Positions 51,642 to 60,152 are shown, counted from the first letter of the stretch. The stretch is 64,000 bases of DNA from Mariniphaga sp964559175 (GCA_964559175.1 CAZLGT010000011.1:29752-93751), one strand, 5' to 3'. Notes: generated by a model from the sequence alone, not told the origin. Translations and numbers: made by a program.

Positions 51642-51692
51642 GTTCAGTAAGCCCCGGTTTTCAGGAGCGCAGAGAACTGAAAAACGTTGGGC
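51642..51692. repeat. 51-bp dispersed repeat, copy 2
   Basis: Identical to 41760-41810; ends in GTTGGGC and forms a hairpin. Confidence 0.85.
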
Positions 51693-51804
51693 AGCCTATC
51701 CCGTGTTAACGGGAAACTAATCCCGATTGCGCAGCGTATCGGGACAACCAGCAACCCTCTTTGAACTCGGAACCTTGAACTCGGAACTTTAAACTCGGAG
51801 AACT

Positions 51805-51860
51805 CGAAACTTTTCCCCCTTTCCCCATCCCCCTGTCTGCCATTTTGTTTATCTTTGCAC
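51805..51860 (+). repeat. 56-bp promoter-carrying repeat, copy 1
   Basis: Identical to 62319-62374. It runs from a CGAAACTTTTCCCCC tract to TTTATCTTTGCAC and so contains a TATCTTTG -7 box (51850-51857). Confidence 0.85.
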
Positions 51861-52029
51861 GCTGAAAATAAAAACAATACATTATTCTGATTTTAAAATG
51901 GATAACCAAAACAACAATCTATATTCGTGGTACGGGTCTGCGAGGGAGAGCAGCGACTGCGGCAGCCTCACGACTTTTAGCACTTAAACCATTTAAAATC
52001 CGACTCTGCAAGGAGTTTATAACGAAGCA

Positions 52030-52659
52030 GTGAAAGCATGGACCTACATAACAACGAATAAATATAACAAGGTGCTTTACACTGGTGTTACTTCCGACCT
52101 CAAAGGCCGGTTGGAAAGCCACCGGACAAAAAAGTATCCCAATGCTTTTACCGCCAGATATAATGCAGATAAGCTGGTTTGGTTCCAGGAGTTTGATAGC
52201 ATTATTGATGCACGGACACGAGAGAAACAACTGAAGGCTGGGAATCGCGCCAGGAAGATAAAACTTATAGAAGAGATTAATTCGGAATGCCTGCCCGACT
52301 GCCTTAGTTCCAACAGGATGATGCCATTCGGACGGTCAGGCGGGGAAAGACTTATACGAAACATTGTAAAGTGCAGGGAGGGTGAGACCGCTTCGGCTCT
52401 TTCTCTGAATAAACTGTTCAGCAAGGCATACCCGACCGCACTACTAAGCCTTGTTGCATCGCCTCGCGGAATCCTGCACCTAATAATTTTTAGTGCACAT
52501 ACATCCCTGCACAAAACAAACTTTGTAGTACGACTTTGCGAGGGAGGAACGACCGAAGCAAACAACATTTGTAGTACGAGTCTGCGAGGGAGTTTTTATG
52601 CCGAAGGGAAACGAAGGCAGAAAAACGACCGCGGCAGCCTTAAACAACTTAGCACTTAG
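52030..52659 (+). CDS. GIY-YIG nuclease domain protein, copy A, with repeat-derived tail
   Basis: The frame starts at GTG (VKAWTYITTNKYNKVLYTG). Residues 1-85 are a GIY-YIG domain (YITTNK...LYTGVTSDL, REKQLKAGNRARKIKLIEE). The following 125 residues are encoded by palindromic repeats shared with intergenic DNA (NSECLPDCLSSNRMMPFGRS, then Arg/Ser-rich sequence) and probably have no own function. Copy B at 61509 shares 160 bp without difference (52214-52373 here). The next gene, a capI copy, starts 6 nt after the stop. Confidence 0.75.
   Translation: MKAWTYITTNKYNKVLYTGVTSDLKGRLESHRTKKYPNAFTARYNADKLVWFQEFDSIIDARTREKQLKAGNRARKIKLIEEINSECLPDCLSSNRMMPFGRSGGERLIRNIVKCREGETASALSLNKLFSKAYPTALLSLVASPRGILHLIIFSAHTSLHKTNFVVRLCEGGTTEANNICSTSLRGSFYAEGKRRQKNDRGSLKQLST
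52523..52659. repeat. GTACGAGTCTGCGAGGGAG-type element
   Basis: Contains GTAGTACGA...TGCGAGGGAG twice, then ACGACCGCGGCAGCC and TTAGCACTTA. Related elements are at 51924-51987 and 62024-62119, each ending in GCGGCAGCC...TAGCACTTAA-like sequence. Confidence 0.7.
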
Positions 52660-53052
52660 TCAATCATGAAAATACTAATCACAGGCACTGCGGGATTCAT
52701 CGGCTATCACCTCGCCAAACGCCTCATTGAAAGAGGCGACACCGTAGTAGGAATAGACAACATCAACGACTACTACGACATTAACCTGAAATACGCCCGC
52801 CTCGCCGAAACCGGCATAACCAGGGAGGCGGAACAATGGCACACCAAAGTACAAAGCACGAAGTACGAAAACTACAGCTTTGTGCGCATGAACCTCGAAG
52901 ACCGCGAACAGCTCAACCAACTCTTTGAGCAGGAAAAATTCGACAAGGTGTGCAACCTCGCAGCGCAGGCCGGGGTACGGTACAGTTTGGAAAACCCACA
53001 TGCTTACATCAACAGCAACATTGTGGGTTTTATAAACATACTGGAAGCCTGC

Positions 53053-53124
53053 CCTGTGGAATAGTTGCTTTAAAATTGTCATTCAATCAGAATTATGAAA
53101 TACATACAAAGCAAATTCCACAGG
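53053..53124. mobile_element. 72-bp MITE-like element with 10-bp terminal inverted repeats
   Basis: Ends are CCTGTGGAAT and ATTCCACAGG (perfect inverted repeats), with inner arms TTGCTTT and AAAGCAA extending the stem. It is flanked by a direct 6-bp target duplication GCCTGC (53047-53052 and 53125-53130). No transposase is encoded, so it needs one in trans. Target and ends do not match the REP element at 59242. Confidence 0.92.
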
Positions 53125-53524
53125 GCCTGCCGCCACCACAACATAAAGCATTTGGCTTATGCCAGCTCCAGCAGCGTGTACGGCAACAACACCAAAATGC
53201 CACTCAGTACCAGCGACAATGTGGACCATCCCATAAGCCTCTATGCCGCTACCAAAAAAAGCAACGAACTCATGGCCCACACTTATAGCCATTTGTTTGG
53301 CCTCCCCACCACCGGACTCCGGTTCTTTACCGTTTACGGCCCCTGGGGACGCCCCGACATGGCCCTCTTTCTTTTTACCAAAGCCATTCTCGCCGACCAG
53401 CCCATAAAAGTATTCAACAACGGCAACATGGTCCGCGACTTCACTTATGTTGACGACATCGTGGAAGGAGTTACCCGTGTAATAGATAATCCCCCTGTTG
53501 GAACACAAAATAATATAGCAGCAC

Positions 53525-53612
53525 GAATTTCCCCTCCTTCAAAAGGAGGGGTGGCTCCGGCTAAAGCCGGAGACGGGGTGGTTGAATCGACCGAAGGGAC
53601 CTCATCCCCTCA
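53525..53612. repeat. In-frame palindromic insertion in capI copy 2
   Basis: Two perfect hairpins, CCCCTCCTT/AAGGAGGGG (53531-53551) and CTCCGGCT/AGCCGGAG (53555-53572), then GACGGGGTGGTTG. It codes for ISPPSKGGVAPAKAGDGVV. Absent from the intact capI at 39875; a diverged version is in the copy at 55010. Confidence 0.9.
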
Positions 53613-53878
53613 GCACAGTGCACCATATAAAATATATAACATCGGAAATTCCTCTCCCGTCCCCCTCCTCGACTACATCGCCGCCATAGAATCCACACTC
53701 GGCAAAACTGCCCAAAAAGAGTTTTTGCCCATGCAACCGGGTGATGTACCAAGGACAGAAGCGGATGTGACTGATTTAGTTAAAAATTTAGGATATAAAC
53801 CTGATACGCCGGTACAAAAAGGAATTGAACGGTTTATTGAATGGTATAAAGAGTATTTCAAAATTTAAGCAGTAAGCC

Positions 53879-54724
53879 ATGGAACAAGGTGAAATAGTAA
53901 TTTACAAATCAACCGAAACAAATGATTTTCAACTCGAAGTCCGCGTTGAGGATGAAACAGTATGGCTTACTCAGTCTCAAATGGTAACACTTTTTAATTC
54001 TACCAAACAAAATATAAGTTTGCATATTAATAACATATTCAAGGAAGGAGAATTGGCAGCAGGTTCAACTGTCAAGGAATACTTGACTGTTCAACAAGAA
54101 GGAAAAAGAAAAGTAAAAAGAAAAATAGCATTATACAACCTTGACGTAATTATATCAGTCGGATACCGTGTTAAATCACAACGGGGAACACAATTCCGAA
54201 TATGGGCAAATAAAGTTTTGAAAGACTACTTACTTAAAGGGTATGCAATAAACCAAAGAGTGGATAAAATTGAAAAAAAGTTGATTGAGCATGATCAAAA
54301 ATTTGAATTACTCATATATACAAACCTTCCTCCCAACGAAGGAATTTTTTACGATGGCCAAATATTCGATGCTTACACATTTGTTTCCCAGCTCATTAAA
54401 TCAGCAAAAAAATCAATTGTCTTAATAGACAATTATATAGATGAAAGTGTTCTTACATTGCTTTCAAAACGAAATACTGATGTGAGTGCAACTATATTCA
54501 CAGCTAATATTTCCAAACAATTCAAACTCGATGTAAAACGATACAATGCCCAATACCCAAAAATTGAGGTAAAACAATTTTCCAAAGCACACGACCGTTT
54601 TTTAATCATCGACAATGAAACCGTTTATCACATTGGCGCTTCGCTGAAAGACCTTGGCAAAAAATGGTTTGCATTTTCAAAAATAAACCTGGATGCGAAA
54701 GAAATGATAAACAAAATTGATTAA
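53879..54724 (+). CDS. RhuM-family protein with PLD-like C-terminal domain
   Basis: A protein of 281 residues. Residues 1-125 match the RhuM/virulence-associated family (VWLTQSQMVTLFNSTKQNIS, YNLDVIISVGYRVKSQRGTQFRIWAN). After a coiled linker, residues about 150-281 resemble a phospholipase D-like fold, with a single HKD-type motif HDRFLIID and YHIGASLKDLGKKW. It could be a nuclease or DNA-binding regulator; function is unproved. It lies between two capI fragments and its stop overlaps the next ATG (TAATG). Confidence 0.75.
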   Translation: MEQGEIVIYKSTETNDFQLEVRVEDETVWLTQSQMVTLFNSTKQNISLHINNIFKEGELAAGSTVKEYLTVQQEGKRKVKRKIALYNLDVIISVGYRVKSQRGTQFRIWANKVLKDYLLKGYAINQRVDKIEKKLIEHDQKFELLIYTNLPPNEGIFYDGQIFDAYTFVSQLIKSAKKSIVLIDNYIDESVLTLLSKRNTDVSATIFTANISKQFKLDVKRYNAQYPKIEVKQFSKAHDRFLIIDNETVYHIGASLKDLGKKWFAFSKINLDAKEMINKID

Positions 54725-54790
54725 TGAATAACCTGCAAAATAGTTATACGGCAAATACCGGACTCCGGTTCTTTACCGTGTACGGCCCGT

Positions 54791-54830
54791 GCCTGTCCCG
54801 TGAAATGCGAAGCAAATTTCAACGGGAGGG
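54791..54830. repeat. In-frame palindromic element (GCCTGTCCCG...CGGGAGG type)
   Basis: GCCTGTCCCGTGAAAT, loop GCGAAGCA, AATTTCAACGGGAGGG. It codes for CLSREMRSKFQREG within an otherwise conserved epimerase loop. A variant arm pattern is at 62213-62261 (CCTGTGAAACGCGAAGC). Confidence 0.88.
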
Positions 54831-55009
54831 TCGCCCCGATATGGCTTACTTCCTATTCACCCAGGCCATCCTCAATAACCAACCCATAAAAGTATTCAAC
54901 AACGGCAACCTCGTACGTGATTTCACTTATATCGACGACATCATAGAAGGCGTAATCCGCGTAATCGACAATCAACCGGCTGAAGCACAAAATTATATAG
55001 CAGCACGAA

Positions 55010-55112
55010 TTTCCCCTCCTTCACAAGGAGAGCCTGTCCCGGGAAACCGGGAGGTGGCTCCGGCTAATGCCGGAGACGGGGTGGTTGCCACCGACGCTGC
55101 CTCATCCTCTCA
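55010..55112. repeat. In-frame palindromic insertion with a second element nested in it
   Basis: Same outer element as 53525-53612 (CCCCTCCTT, GGCTCCGGCT, GACGGGGTGGTTG). Inside the first hairpin lies an extra GCCTGTCCCGGGAAACCGGG (from about 55032), which has the ends of the element at 54791. The frame stays open. Confidence 0.85.
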
Positions 55113-55474
55113 GCACAATGCCACTTCAACGAAACCCTCTGCCCTTAGCTCTGCGCCCTATGCCATCTACAACATTGGAAATTCATCACCGGTACAATTA
55201 ATGGAATACATCGTCGCCATTGAAAAAGCATTGGGAAAAGAAGCCCAAAAAGAGTTATTGCCCATGCAGCCGGGCGACGTTCCCCGAACAGAAGCAGATG
55301 TGACGGACCTCATGGGAGATATGAATTATAAACCCGATACTCCGGTACAGGCAGGGATAGAAAAGTTTATCGAATGGTACAGATTATATTTTAATGGAAG
55401 ATAACCATTTCGCGCTGTGCCCTTTGCCCTTTGCATGAATAATATTTTGATATCAACTAAAAATACACTTGAAT

Positions 55475-56485
55475 ATGTTTAAAAACAAAACCTTATTAAT
55501 CACCGGAGGAACCGGCTCATTCGGCAATGCCGTTCTAAACCGTTTCCTCGATACCGACATTAAAGAAATCCGCATATTCAGCCGCGACGAAAAAAAACAA
55601 GACGACATGCGGCACCGGCTCAAAAATCCCAAGGTAAAATTCTACATTGGCGACGTGCGCGATAAACGCAGTGTGGACGGCGCCATGCCGGGTGTCGATT
55701 TCATTTTCCATGCGGCAGCGCTGAAACAGGTGCCATCGTGCGAGTTTTTTCCCACACAGGCTGTGCGCACCAATGTTTTTGGTACCGAAAACGTGCTGGA
55801 TTCGGCTGTTCAGCACGGCGTAAAAAACGTGGTGGTGCTAAGTACCGATAAAGCCGCCTATCCCATCAATGCCATGGGTATGAGCAAGGCGCTGATGGAA
55901 AAAGTAGCCATTGCCAAAGGGCGTGCTCTTGGGCAAAACGCTGCCACCACTATATGCTGCACCCGTTACGGCAACGTAATGGCCAGCCGTGGTTCGGTTA
56001 TTCCGCTGTGGGTAAACCAGATGAAGGAAGGCAAAGACATTACCATAACCGACCCCAACATGACCCGCTTTATGATGACGCTGGAAGATGCGGTTGATTT
56101 GGTGTTATACGCTTTTCAAAACGGCGAAAACGGCGATTTGTTTGTGCAGAAAGCCCCGGCTGCCACCCTTGAAGTGCTGGCACAGGCGCTTACCGGATTA
56201 TACAAAACCAATACAGAAATCCGGATTATCGGTACCCGCCATGGGGAAAAGCTTTACGAAACCCTGGTGACCCGCGAAGAAATGGCCAAACATGTGGATA
56301 TGGGCAACTATTTTCGCATCCCTGCCGATACGCGGGACCTTAATTACGACAAGTACTTTGTGGAAGGCGAAGAAAAAATCTCCCAACTCGAAGACTACCA
56401 CTCGCACAACACCCGCCGTCTGGATGTGAAAGGAATGCAGGAACTGCTGCTGAAACTGCCGGAAGTGAGAGAGGATATAGGATAA
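55475..56485 (+). CDS. capE: UDP-GlcNAc 4,6-dehydratase (5-inverting), CapE/FnlA/WbjB type
   Basis: First enzyme of UDP-L-FucNAc synthesis; it removes water from UDP-GlcNAc and inverts C5. An SDR of 336 residues: NAD loop TGGTGSFGNAVLNRF, FSRDEKKQDDMRH, AALKQVPSCEFFP and STDKAAYPINAMGMSKALME. The Met at the place of the usual Tyr (MGMSK instead of YxxxK) is typical for this dehydratase family. Start at 55475; an in-frame TTG at 55469 is less likely. Its partners capF and capG are at 58050 and 60153, with unrelated genes between. Confidence 0.92.
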   Translation: MFKNKTLLITGGTGSFGNAVLNRFLDTDIKEIRIFSRDEKKQDDMRHRLKNPKVKFYIGDVRDKRSVDGAMPGVDFIFHAAALKQVPSCEFFPTQAVRTNVFGTENVLDSAVQHGVKNVVVLSTDKAAYPINAMGMSKALMEKVAIAKGRALGQNAATTICCTRYGNVMASRGSVIPLWVNQMKEGKDITITDPNMTRFMMTLEDAVDLVLYAFQNGENGDLFVQKAPAATLEVLAQALTGLYKTNTEIRIIGTRHGEKLYETLVTREEMAKHVDMGNYFRIPADTRDLNYDKYFVEGEEKISQLEDYHSHNTRRLDVKGMQELLLKLPEVREDIG

Positions 56486-56506
56486 AAGGAAAACGAAAAG
56501 TTCAGC

Positions 56507-58045
56507 ATGAAGAAAATACGGGTATTTATCAGCAGTGTTCAGAAAGAATTTTCAGAAGAACGTCAGATGCTTTTCGATTATCTGATCAGTGATTCATTGT
56601 TAGGACTGTTTTTTGAACCATTTATTTTTGAGAAAATGCCTGCCATTGAACATTCCGTATCGAAAGTTTACCTCAGCGAAGTGGAGCGGTGCAGTATTTA
56701 TATCGGACTATTTGGACGCACTTATGGCTACGAAGATGCAGAGGGAATATCGCCCACCGAGCGTGAATTTGATTATGCCGGCCAATTACATAAAACCAGG
56801 CTTATTTTTATTACCAACCATAAAGATACAGAGAGGAACGAAAAGGAAGCAGCCCTGATCAGGAAAGCAGAAGGTATAGTGGTTAGAAAATCTTTTGCCT
56901 CAATGAATGATTTAAAAGCATCGGTTTATACTTCATTGGTGCGTTATCTCGAAGAGAAGGAATTTATAAGGACCTCACCTTTTGATGCGACACTGAACAA
57001 AGAGGCAACCCTTGATGATATTGATTCACAAAAAATAAGAGACTTTGTAGCACTTGCCCAATCAAAAAGAAATTTTCCGCTACCGGTAAATGCCCCTGTT
57101 GAAACAATACTTACACATCTGAATTTAATGCAGGGTCAGCAATTAACCAATGCCGCTATTTTGCTGTTTGGTAAATCACCACAGAATTTCTTTTTGTCAT
57201 CACATGTTAAATGCGCTCATTTTCATGGCACCGAAATTACCAAACCAATCCCTTCGTATCAAACATATAAAGGAGACGTATTTCAACTGGTAAATCAAGC
57301 GGTTGATTTTATTCTGTCAAAAATTGATTTGGAAATAGGAGATCGCAGCCAATCGACTGAAATAGGTACAAACTACGAAATTCCATCGGCAGCAGTAGCC
57401 GAGGCATTGGTAAATGCGGTGGCACACCGCGATTATTCGAGCAATGCAAGTGTGCAGGTAATGCTATTCCACGATCGCCTTGAAATATGGAATCCGGGGC
57501 AATTACCCTACGGATTAACTACCGAGAAATTAAAAAAACCACACAGCTCTATTCCTGCAAACCTTTTGCTGGCAGAGCCCATGTATTTGTCTGGTTACAT
57601 CGAGCGTATAGGAACAGGAACCGGCGATATTGTAAACTGGTGCAACAACGCAGGGTTACCACGTGAACCGGAGTTTGTTCAAGAGGAATTTTTTAAGATA
57701 ATTATTTGGAGAAAATATAAGAAAAATACACTTGCAGGACAAGCCACAGGACAAGCCACAGGACAAGTCACAGGACAAGCTACAGATGATGTTTTGTTGG
57801 GTATCCGAAAAGTAGTTTTGGTAATTGGTAAAAGTACGAAGCGTGACAAAATACAAGATGCTTTGGGCTTGAAAGGGCGTGATAACTTTATGAAAAACTA
57901 TCTCTCTCCTGCTCTGGAAGAAGCTTATGTGGAAATGATTTATCCCGACACGCCACGTCATCCCGATCAAGCTTATCGCTTAACCCAAAAAGGAATTGAA
58001 TTAAAAGAGGCTCTGTTAAAAATTGAAAAAGATAAAAATAGGTAA
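56507..58045 (+). CDS. DUF4062 plus RecG-C-like ATPase with winged helix, GQAT tetrapeptide linker
   Basis: A protein of 512 residues. The N-terminal DUF4062 domain (RVFISSVQKEFSEERQMLFDYL, GLFGRTYGYEDAEGISPTEREF) is a Rossmann-like domain often seen in STAND/defence proteins. Next is a GHKL-like ATP-binding domain (AVAEALVNAVAHRDYSSNASVQV, GYIERIGTGTGDIV). Then four 12-bp units coding GQAT (57737-57784), and a C-terminal winged helix. It is a third member of the architecture at 45912 and 48359, with DUF4062 in place of AlbA_2. A stress or defence role is plausible but unproved. It interrupts the capE-capF pair. Confidence 0.82.
   Translation: MKKIRVFISSVQKEFSEERQMLFDYLISDSLLGLFFEPFIFEKMPAIEHSVSKVYLSEVERCSIYIGLFGRTYGYEDAEGISPTEREFDYAGQLHKTRLIFITNHKDTERNEKEAALIRKAEGIVVRKSFASMNDLKASVYTSLVRYLEEKEFIRTSPFDATLNKEATLDDIDSQKIRDFVALAQSKRNFPLPVNAPVETILTHLNLMQGQQLTNAAILLFGKSPQNFFLSSHVKCAHFHGTEITKPIPSYQTYKGDVFQLVNQAVDFILSKIDLEIGDRSQSTEIGTNYEIPSAAVAEALVNAVAHRDYSSNASVQVMLFHDRLEIWNPGQLPYGLTTEKLKKPHSSIPANLLLAEPMYLSGYIERIGTGTGDIVNWCNNAGLPREPEFVQEEFFKIIIWRKYKKNTLAGQATGQATGQVTGQATDDVLLGIRKVVLVIGKSTKRDKIQDALGLKGRDNFMKNYLSPALEEAYVEMIYPDTPRHPDQAYRLTQKGIELKEALLKIEKDKNR
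57737..57784 (+). repeat. Four 12-bp coding repeats (GGACAAGCCACA)
   Basis: Four units, two identical and two with one or two changes, code for GQAT GQAT GQVT GQAT at the ATPase-winged helix junction. Confidence 0.93.
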
Positions 58046-58049
58046 GAAA

Positions 58050-59198
58050 ATGAAAGTACTTGTTACAGGGGCAAAAGGCTTTATCGGGAAAAACCTGATT
58101 GCCGAACTAAACAATATCAAAGAGGGCAAGGCAAAATCATACAGCCTTTCATCGGATTTATCCGTATTTGAATACGATTTGGACACCGACCCGGCTTTGC
58201 TGGACACGTATTGCAAAGAGTCCGGTTTTGTATTTCACCTTGCGGGTGTAAACCGCCCGAAAGAGCAATCGGAATTTATGGAAGGAAATTTTGGTTTCAC
58301 TTCGGTTTTGCTGAACACATTAAAAAAACACAACAATAATTGTCCGGTAATGCTGTCTTCATCCATTCAGGCCGAACGGGATAATCCTTATGGGAATTCT
58401 AAAAAAGCGGGCGAAGATTTGCTTTTTGAATATGGCCGCGATACCGGTGCAGAGGTATTCATTTACCGCTTTCCCAATGTGTTTGGCAAATGGTGTCGCC
58501 CCAATTACAACAGCGCAGTGGCTACCTTCTGTTTTAACATTGCCCGCAACCTGCCCATTCAGGTAAACGACCGCAATGCAGCTATGACTTTGGTTTATAT
58601 TGATGATGTTGTAAAAGAACTGATTTCAGCCTTGGAAGGCAATCCGCACAAAGCGGATGATTTTTGCAAAGTACCTGTGGAGCGCCAAATCATCCTCGGA
58701 GAGATTGTTGATCTGATTTATTCATTCAAAGAGAGCAGGGTAACCCTGCAGGTTCCCGATTTTTCCGATGCCTTTATAAAAAAACTCTATTCAACGTATC
58801 TCAGTTATCTCCCAACAGATAACTTTTCCTATCCGTTAAAAATGAATACCGACGACAGGGGTTCATTTACCGAATTTTTGAAATCACCCGACAGGGGACA
58901 GATATCTGTCAACATCTCCAAACCGGGCATCACAAAAGGGCAGCACTGGCACCACACCAAGAATGAAAAATTTTTGGTCGTAAGCGGCAAAGGGGTAATT
59001 CGTTTCAGAAGAATAAACGACGAACAGGTACATGAATATTTTGTATCGGGCGATAAACTGGAGGTGGTGGACATTCCTGTTGGATACACGCACAATATTG
59101 AAAATTTGGGAGATTCAGATATGGTAACAGTAATGTGGGCAAACGAAGTATTCAACCCCGACCATCCCGACACTTACTATTTACCGGTAGAAGAATAG
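58050..59198 (+). CDS. capF: UDP-FucNAc pathway bifunctional reductase/epimerase, CapF/FnlB/WbjC type
   Basis: Second enzyme of UDP-L-FucNAc synthesis, doing C3 epimerisation and C4 reduction. A protein of 382 residues: N-terminal SDR (VTGAKGFIGKNLIAEL, AGVNRPKEQSEFMEGN, NPYGNSKKAGEDLLFEYG) and C-terminal cupin (from about 265) with the metal-binding pattern GQHWHHTKNEKFLVVSGKG. The start at 58050 gives the Rossmann loop directly; an in-frame TTG at 58023 overlaps the previous gene. The stop codon overlaps a half REP palindrome. Confidence 0.93.
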   Translation: MKVLVTGAKGFIGKNLIAELNNIKEGKAKSYSLSSDLSVFEYDLDTDPALLDTYCKESGFVFHLAGVNRPKEQSEFMEGNFGFTSVLLNTLKKHNNNCPVMLSSSIQAERDNPYGNSKKAGEDLLFEYGRDTGAEVFIYRFPNVFGKWCRPNYNSAVATFCFNIARNLPIQVNDRNAAMTLVYIDDVVKELISALEGNPHKADDFCKVPVERQIILGEIVDLIYSFKESRVTLQVPDFSDAFIKKLYSTYLSYLPTDNFSYPLKMNTDDRGSFTEFLKSPDRGQISVNISKPGITKGQHWHHTKNEKFLVVSGKGVIRFRRINDEQVHEYFVSGDKLEVVDIPVGYTHNIENLGDSDMVTVMWANEVFNPDHPDTYYLPVEE

Positions 59199-59374
59199 CG
59201 ATTACATTATTGTAATACAAAAACACTAATTTTGAAACCATACCGCGTAGCGGTTAAACTATTGTAAAAAGACAAAACAACATTAGCACATTATCGCGTA
59301 GCGATTAAACTATTGTAGTAGTAGTAGTAGTAAATAAACAACGAACCAACATCAGTATTTTACCGCGTAGCGGT
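59196..59374 (+). repeat. REP palindromes, left cluster (three copies plus a half copy)
   Basis: ACCGCGTAGCGGT at 59242-59254 and 59362-59374, variant ATCGCGTAGCGAT at 59293-59305, and a half copy TAGCGATTACATTATTG at 59196. Most are followed by TAAACTATTGTA-like sequence. A (TAG)n microsatellite lies near 59315-59331. Confidence 0.88.
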
Positions 59375-59407
59375 TACATTATTTCATCATCAAAAAAAAC
59401 ATACACT

Positions 59408-59875
59408 ATGAAGCCAGGCACTTTCACCCAGATTTACATCCAGCTCATCTTCTCCCCCCTCTACCGGGAGGCCCTGCTCCACCCACCCATCCGTCCCGAC
59501 ATATTCAGGTACATGAGCGGCATTGTAACACATCTTGGCCACAAATCAATCATCATTAACGGTATGGCCGATCATGTCCACCTTTTTATCGGACTCAACC
59601 CAAAATTATCCATTTCCGAAACTGTAAAAGAAGTTAAGCGTGCATCCTCCCTCTTTATTAACCAACAGAAATTTTTCCCAGGGAAATTTCAGTGGCAAAG
59701 CGGTTATGGTGGCTTTTCATACAGTCAGTCGCACATTGATAGGGTATATCAATACATCCTCAACCAGCAGGAGCATCATAAAAAGAAGTCATTCAGAGAA
59801 GAGTATATGGGATTTTTAAAAAAGTATAACATTGAGTTTGAAAACCAGTATTTATTTGAGTTTTTCGATGAATAG
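59408..59875 (+). CDS. REP-associated tyrosine transposase (Y1, IS200-like)
   Basis: A protein of 155 residues with the HUH motif of Y1 transposases, MADHVHLFIGL (H56, H58). The probable catalytic Tyr is in DRVYQYILNQQEHHKKKSF (near 116), and FQWQSGYGGFSYS is typical of the family. It is a single gene between REP palindromes in opposite orientation, as for RAYT proteins, which bind and cut REP hairpins. Whether it still acts is unknown. It lies between capF and capG. Confidence 0.9.
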   Translation: MKPGTFTQIYIQLIFSPLYREALLHPPIRPDIFRYMSGIVTHLGHKSIIINGMADHVHLFIGLNPKLSISETVKEVKRASSLFINQQKFFPGKFQWQSGYGGFSYSQSHIDRVYQYILNQQEHHKKKSFREEYMGFLKKYNIEFENQYLFEFFDE

Positions 59876-59886
59876 TTATAGATTTA

Positions 59887-60090
59887 ACCGCTACGCGGTA
59901 AAGAGGTCATTTTGTTTGATCGCTCTTTTACAATAATAGAACCGCTACGCGGTATTTTTAAAGAGGTTGTTGGCTGAATGCTTTATTACAATATTACAAT
60001 ATTGAAACCGCTACGCGGTATTTTTAAAGAGGTTGTTGGCTGAATGCTTTATTACAACTATTTATTACAATATTGAAACCGCTACGCGGT
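59887..60090 (-). repeat. REP palindromes, right cluster (four copies, inverse orientation)
   Basis: ACCGCTACGCGGT at 59887-59899, 59941-59953, 60007-60019 and 60078-60090. The second and third are part of a tandem repeat of about 66 bp (TATTTTTAAAGAGGTTGTTG). The central triplet TAC is the reverse complement of the GTA in the left cluster, so the two clusters are inverted about the transposase. Confidence 0.9.
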
Positions 60091-60152
60091 ATTATCGCAA
60101 TGAAACTTTGGAGTTAACACTTGGTCTTTAAAAAAATGAGACAAAATAGAAT

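Larger units (their letters stand above)
51574..52029. other. Intergenic repeat field
   Basis: It holds the 51-bp repeat, palindromes TCCCGTGTTAACGGGA (51699-51714) and TCCCGAT...ATCGGGA (51721-51744), a 56-bp promoter repeat (51805-51860), and a short frame at 51898 (MDNQNNNLYSWYGSA...) that is cut by a GTACGGGTCTGCGAGGGAG-type element. No intact gene seen. Confidence 0.6.
52666..53868 (+). pseudogene. CapI-type UDP-uronate 4-epimerase, disrupted by a 72-bp inverted-repeat element
   Basis: The first part (52666-53064) gives the NAD domain up to NIVGFINILEAC; the second (from about 53125) continues with CRHHNIKHLAYASSSSVYGNN to the usual C-terminus. They are split by an insertion at 53053-53124 that brings a TAG. 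Removing the element and one copy of its target repeat (78 bp) restores the frame exactly. A downstream ATG at 53095 lies in the element, so a truncated protein without the NAD-binding loop could still be made. A palindromic tract (53525-53612) adds about 30 residues in the substrate domain. Confidence 0.92.
54724..55404 (+). pseudogene. 5'-truncated CapI copy carrying two palindromic insertions
   Basis: The frame begins with a short unrelated stretch and joins the CapI family at NTGLRFFTVYGP, so the NAD-binding half and the YxxxK active site are missing. The remaining substrate domain is complete to its C-terminus. Two palindromic elements lie in frame: one replaces the W in VYGPWGRPDMA (54791-54830), the other is at 55010-55112. 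A protein without NAD site and catalytic Tyr cannot be an epimerase. Translation from the RhuM stop is possible. Confidence 0.85.

Noticed and set aside
59242..60090. CRISPR array at the ACCGCGTAGCGGT repeats
   Set aside because: Repeats are 13-bp palindromes with irregular spacing and opposite orientation on the two sides of a Y1 transposase, which fits REP/RAYT and not CRISPR.
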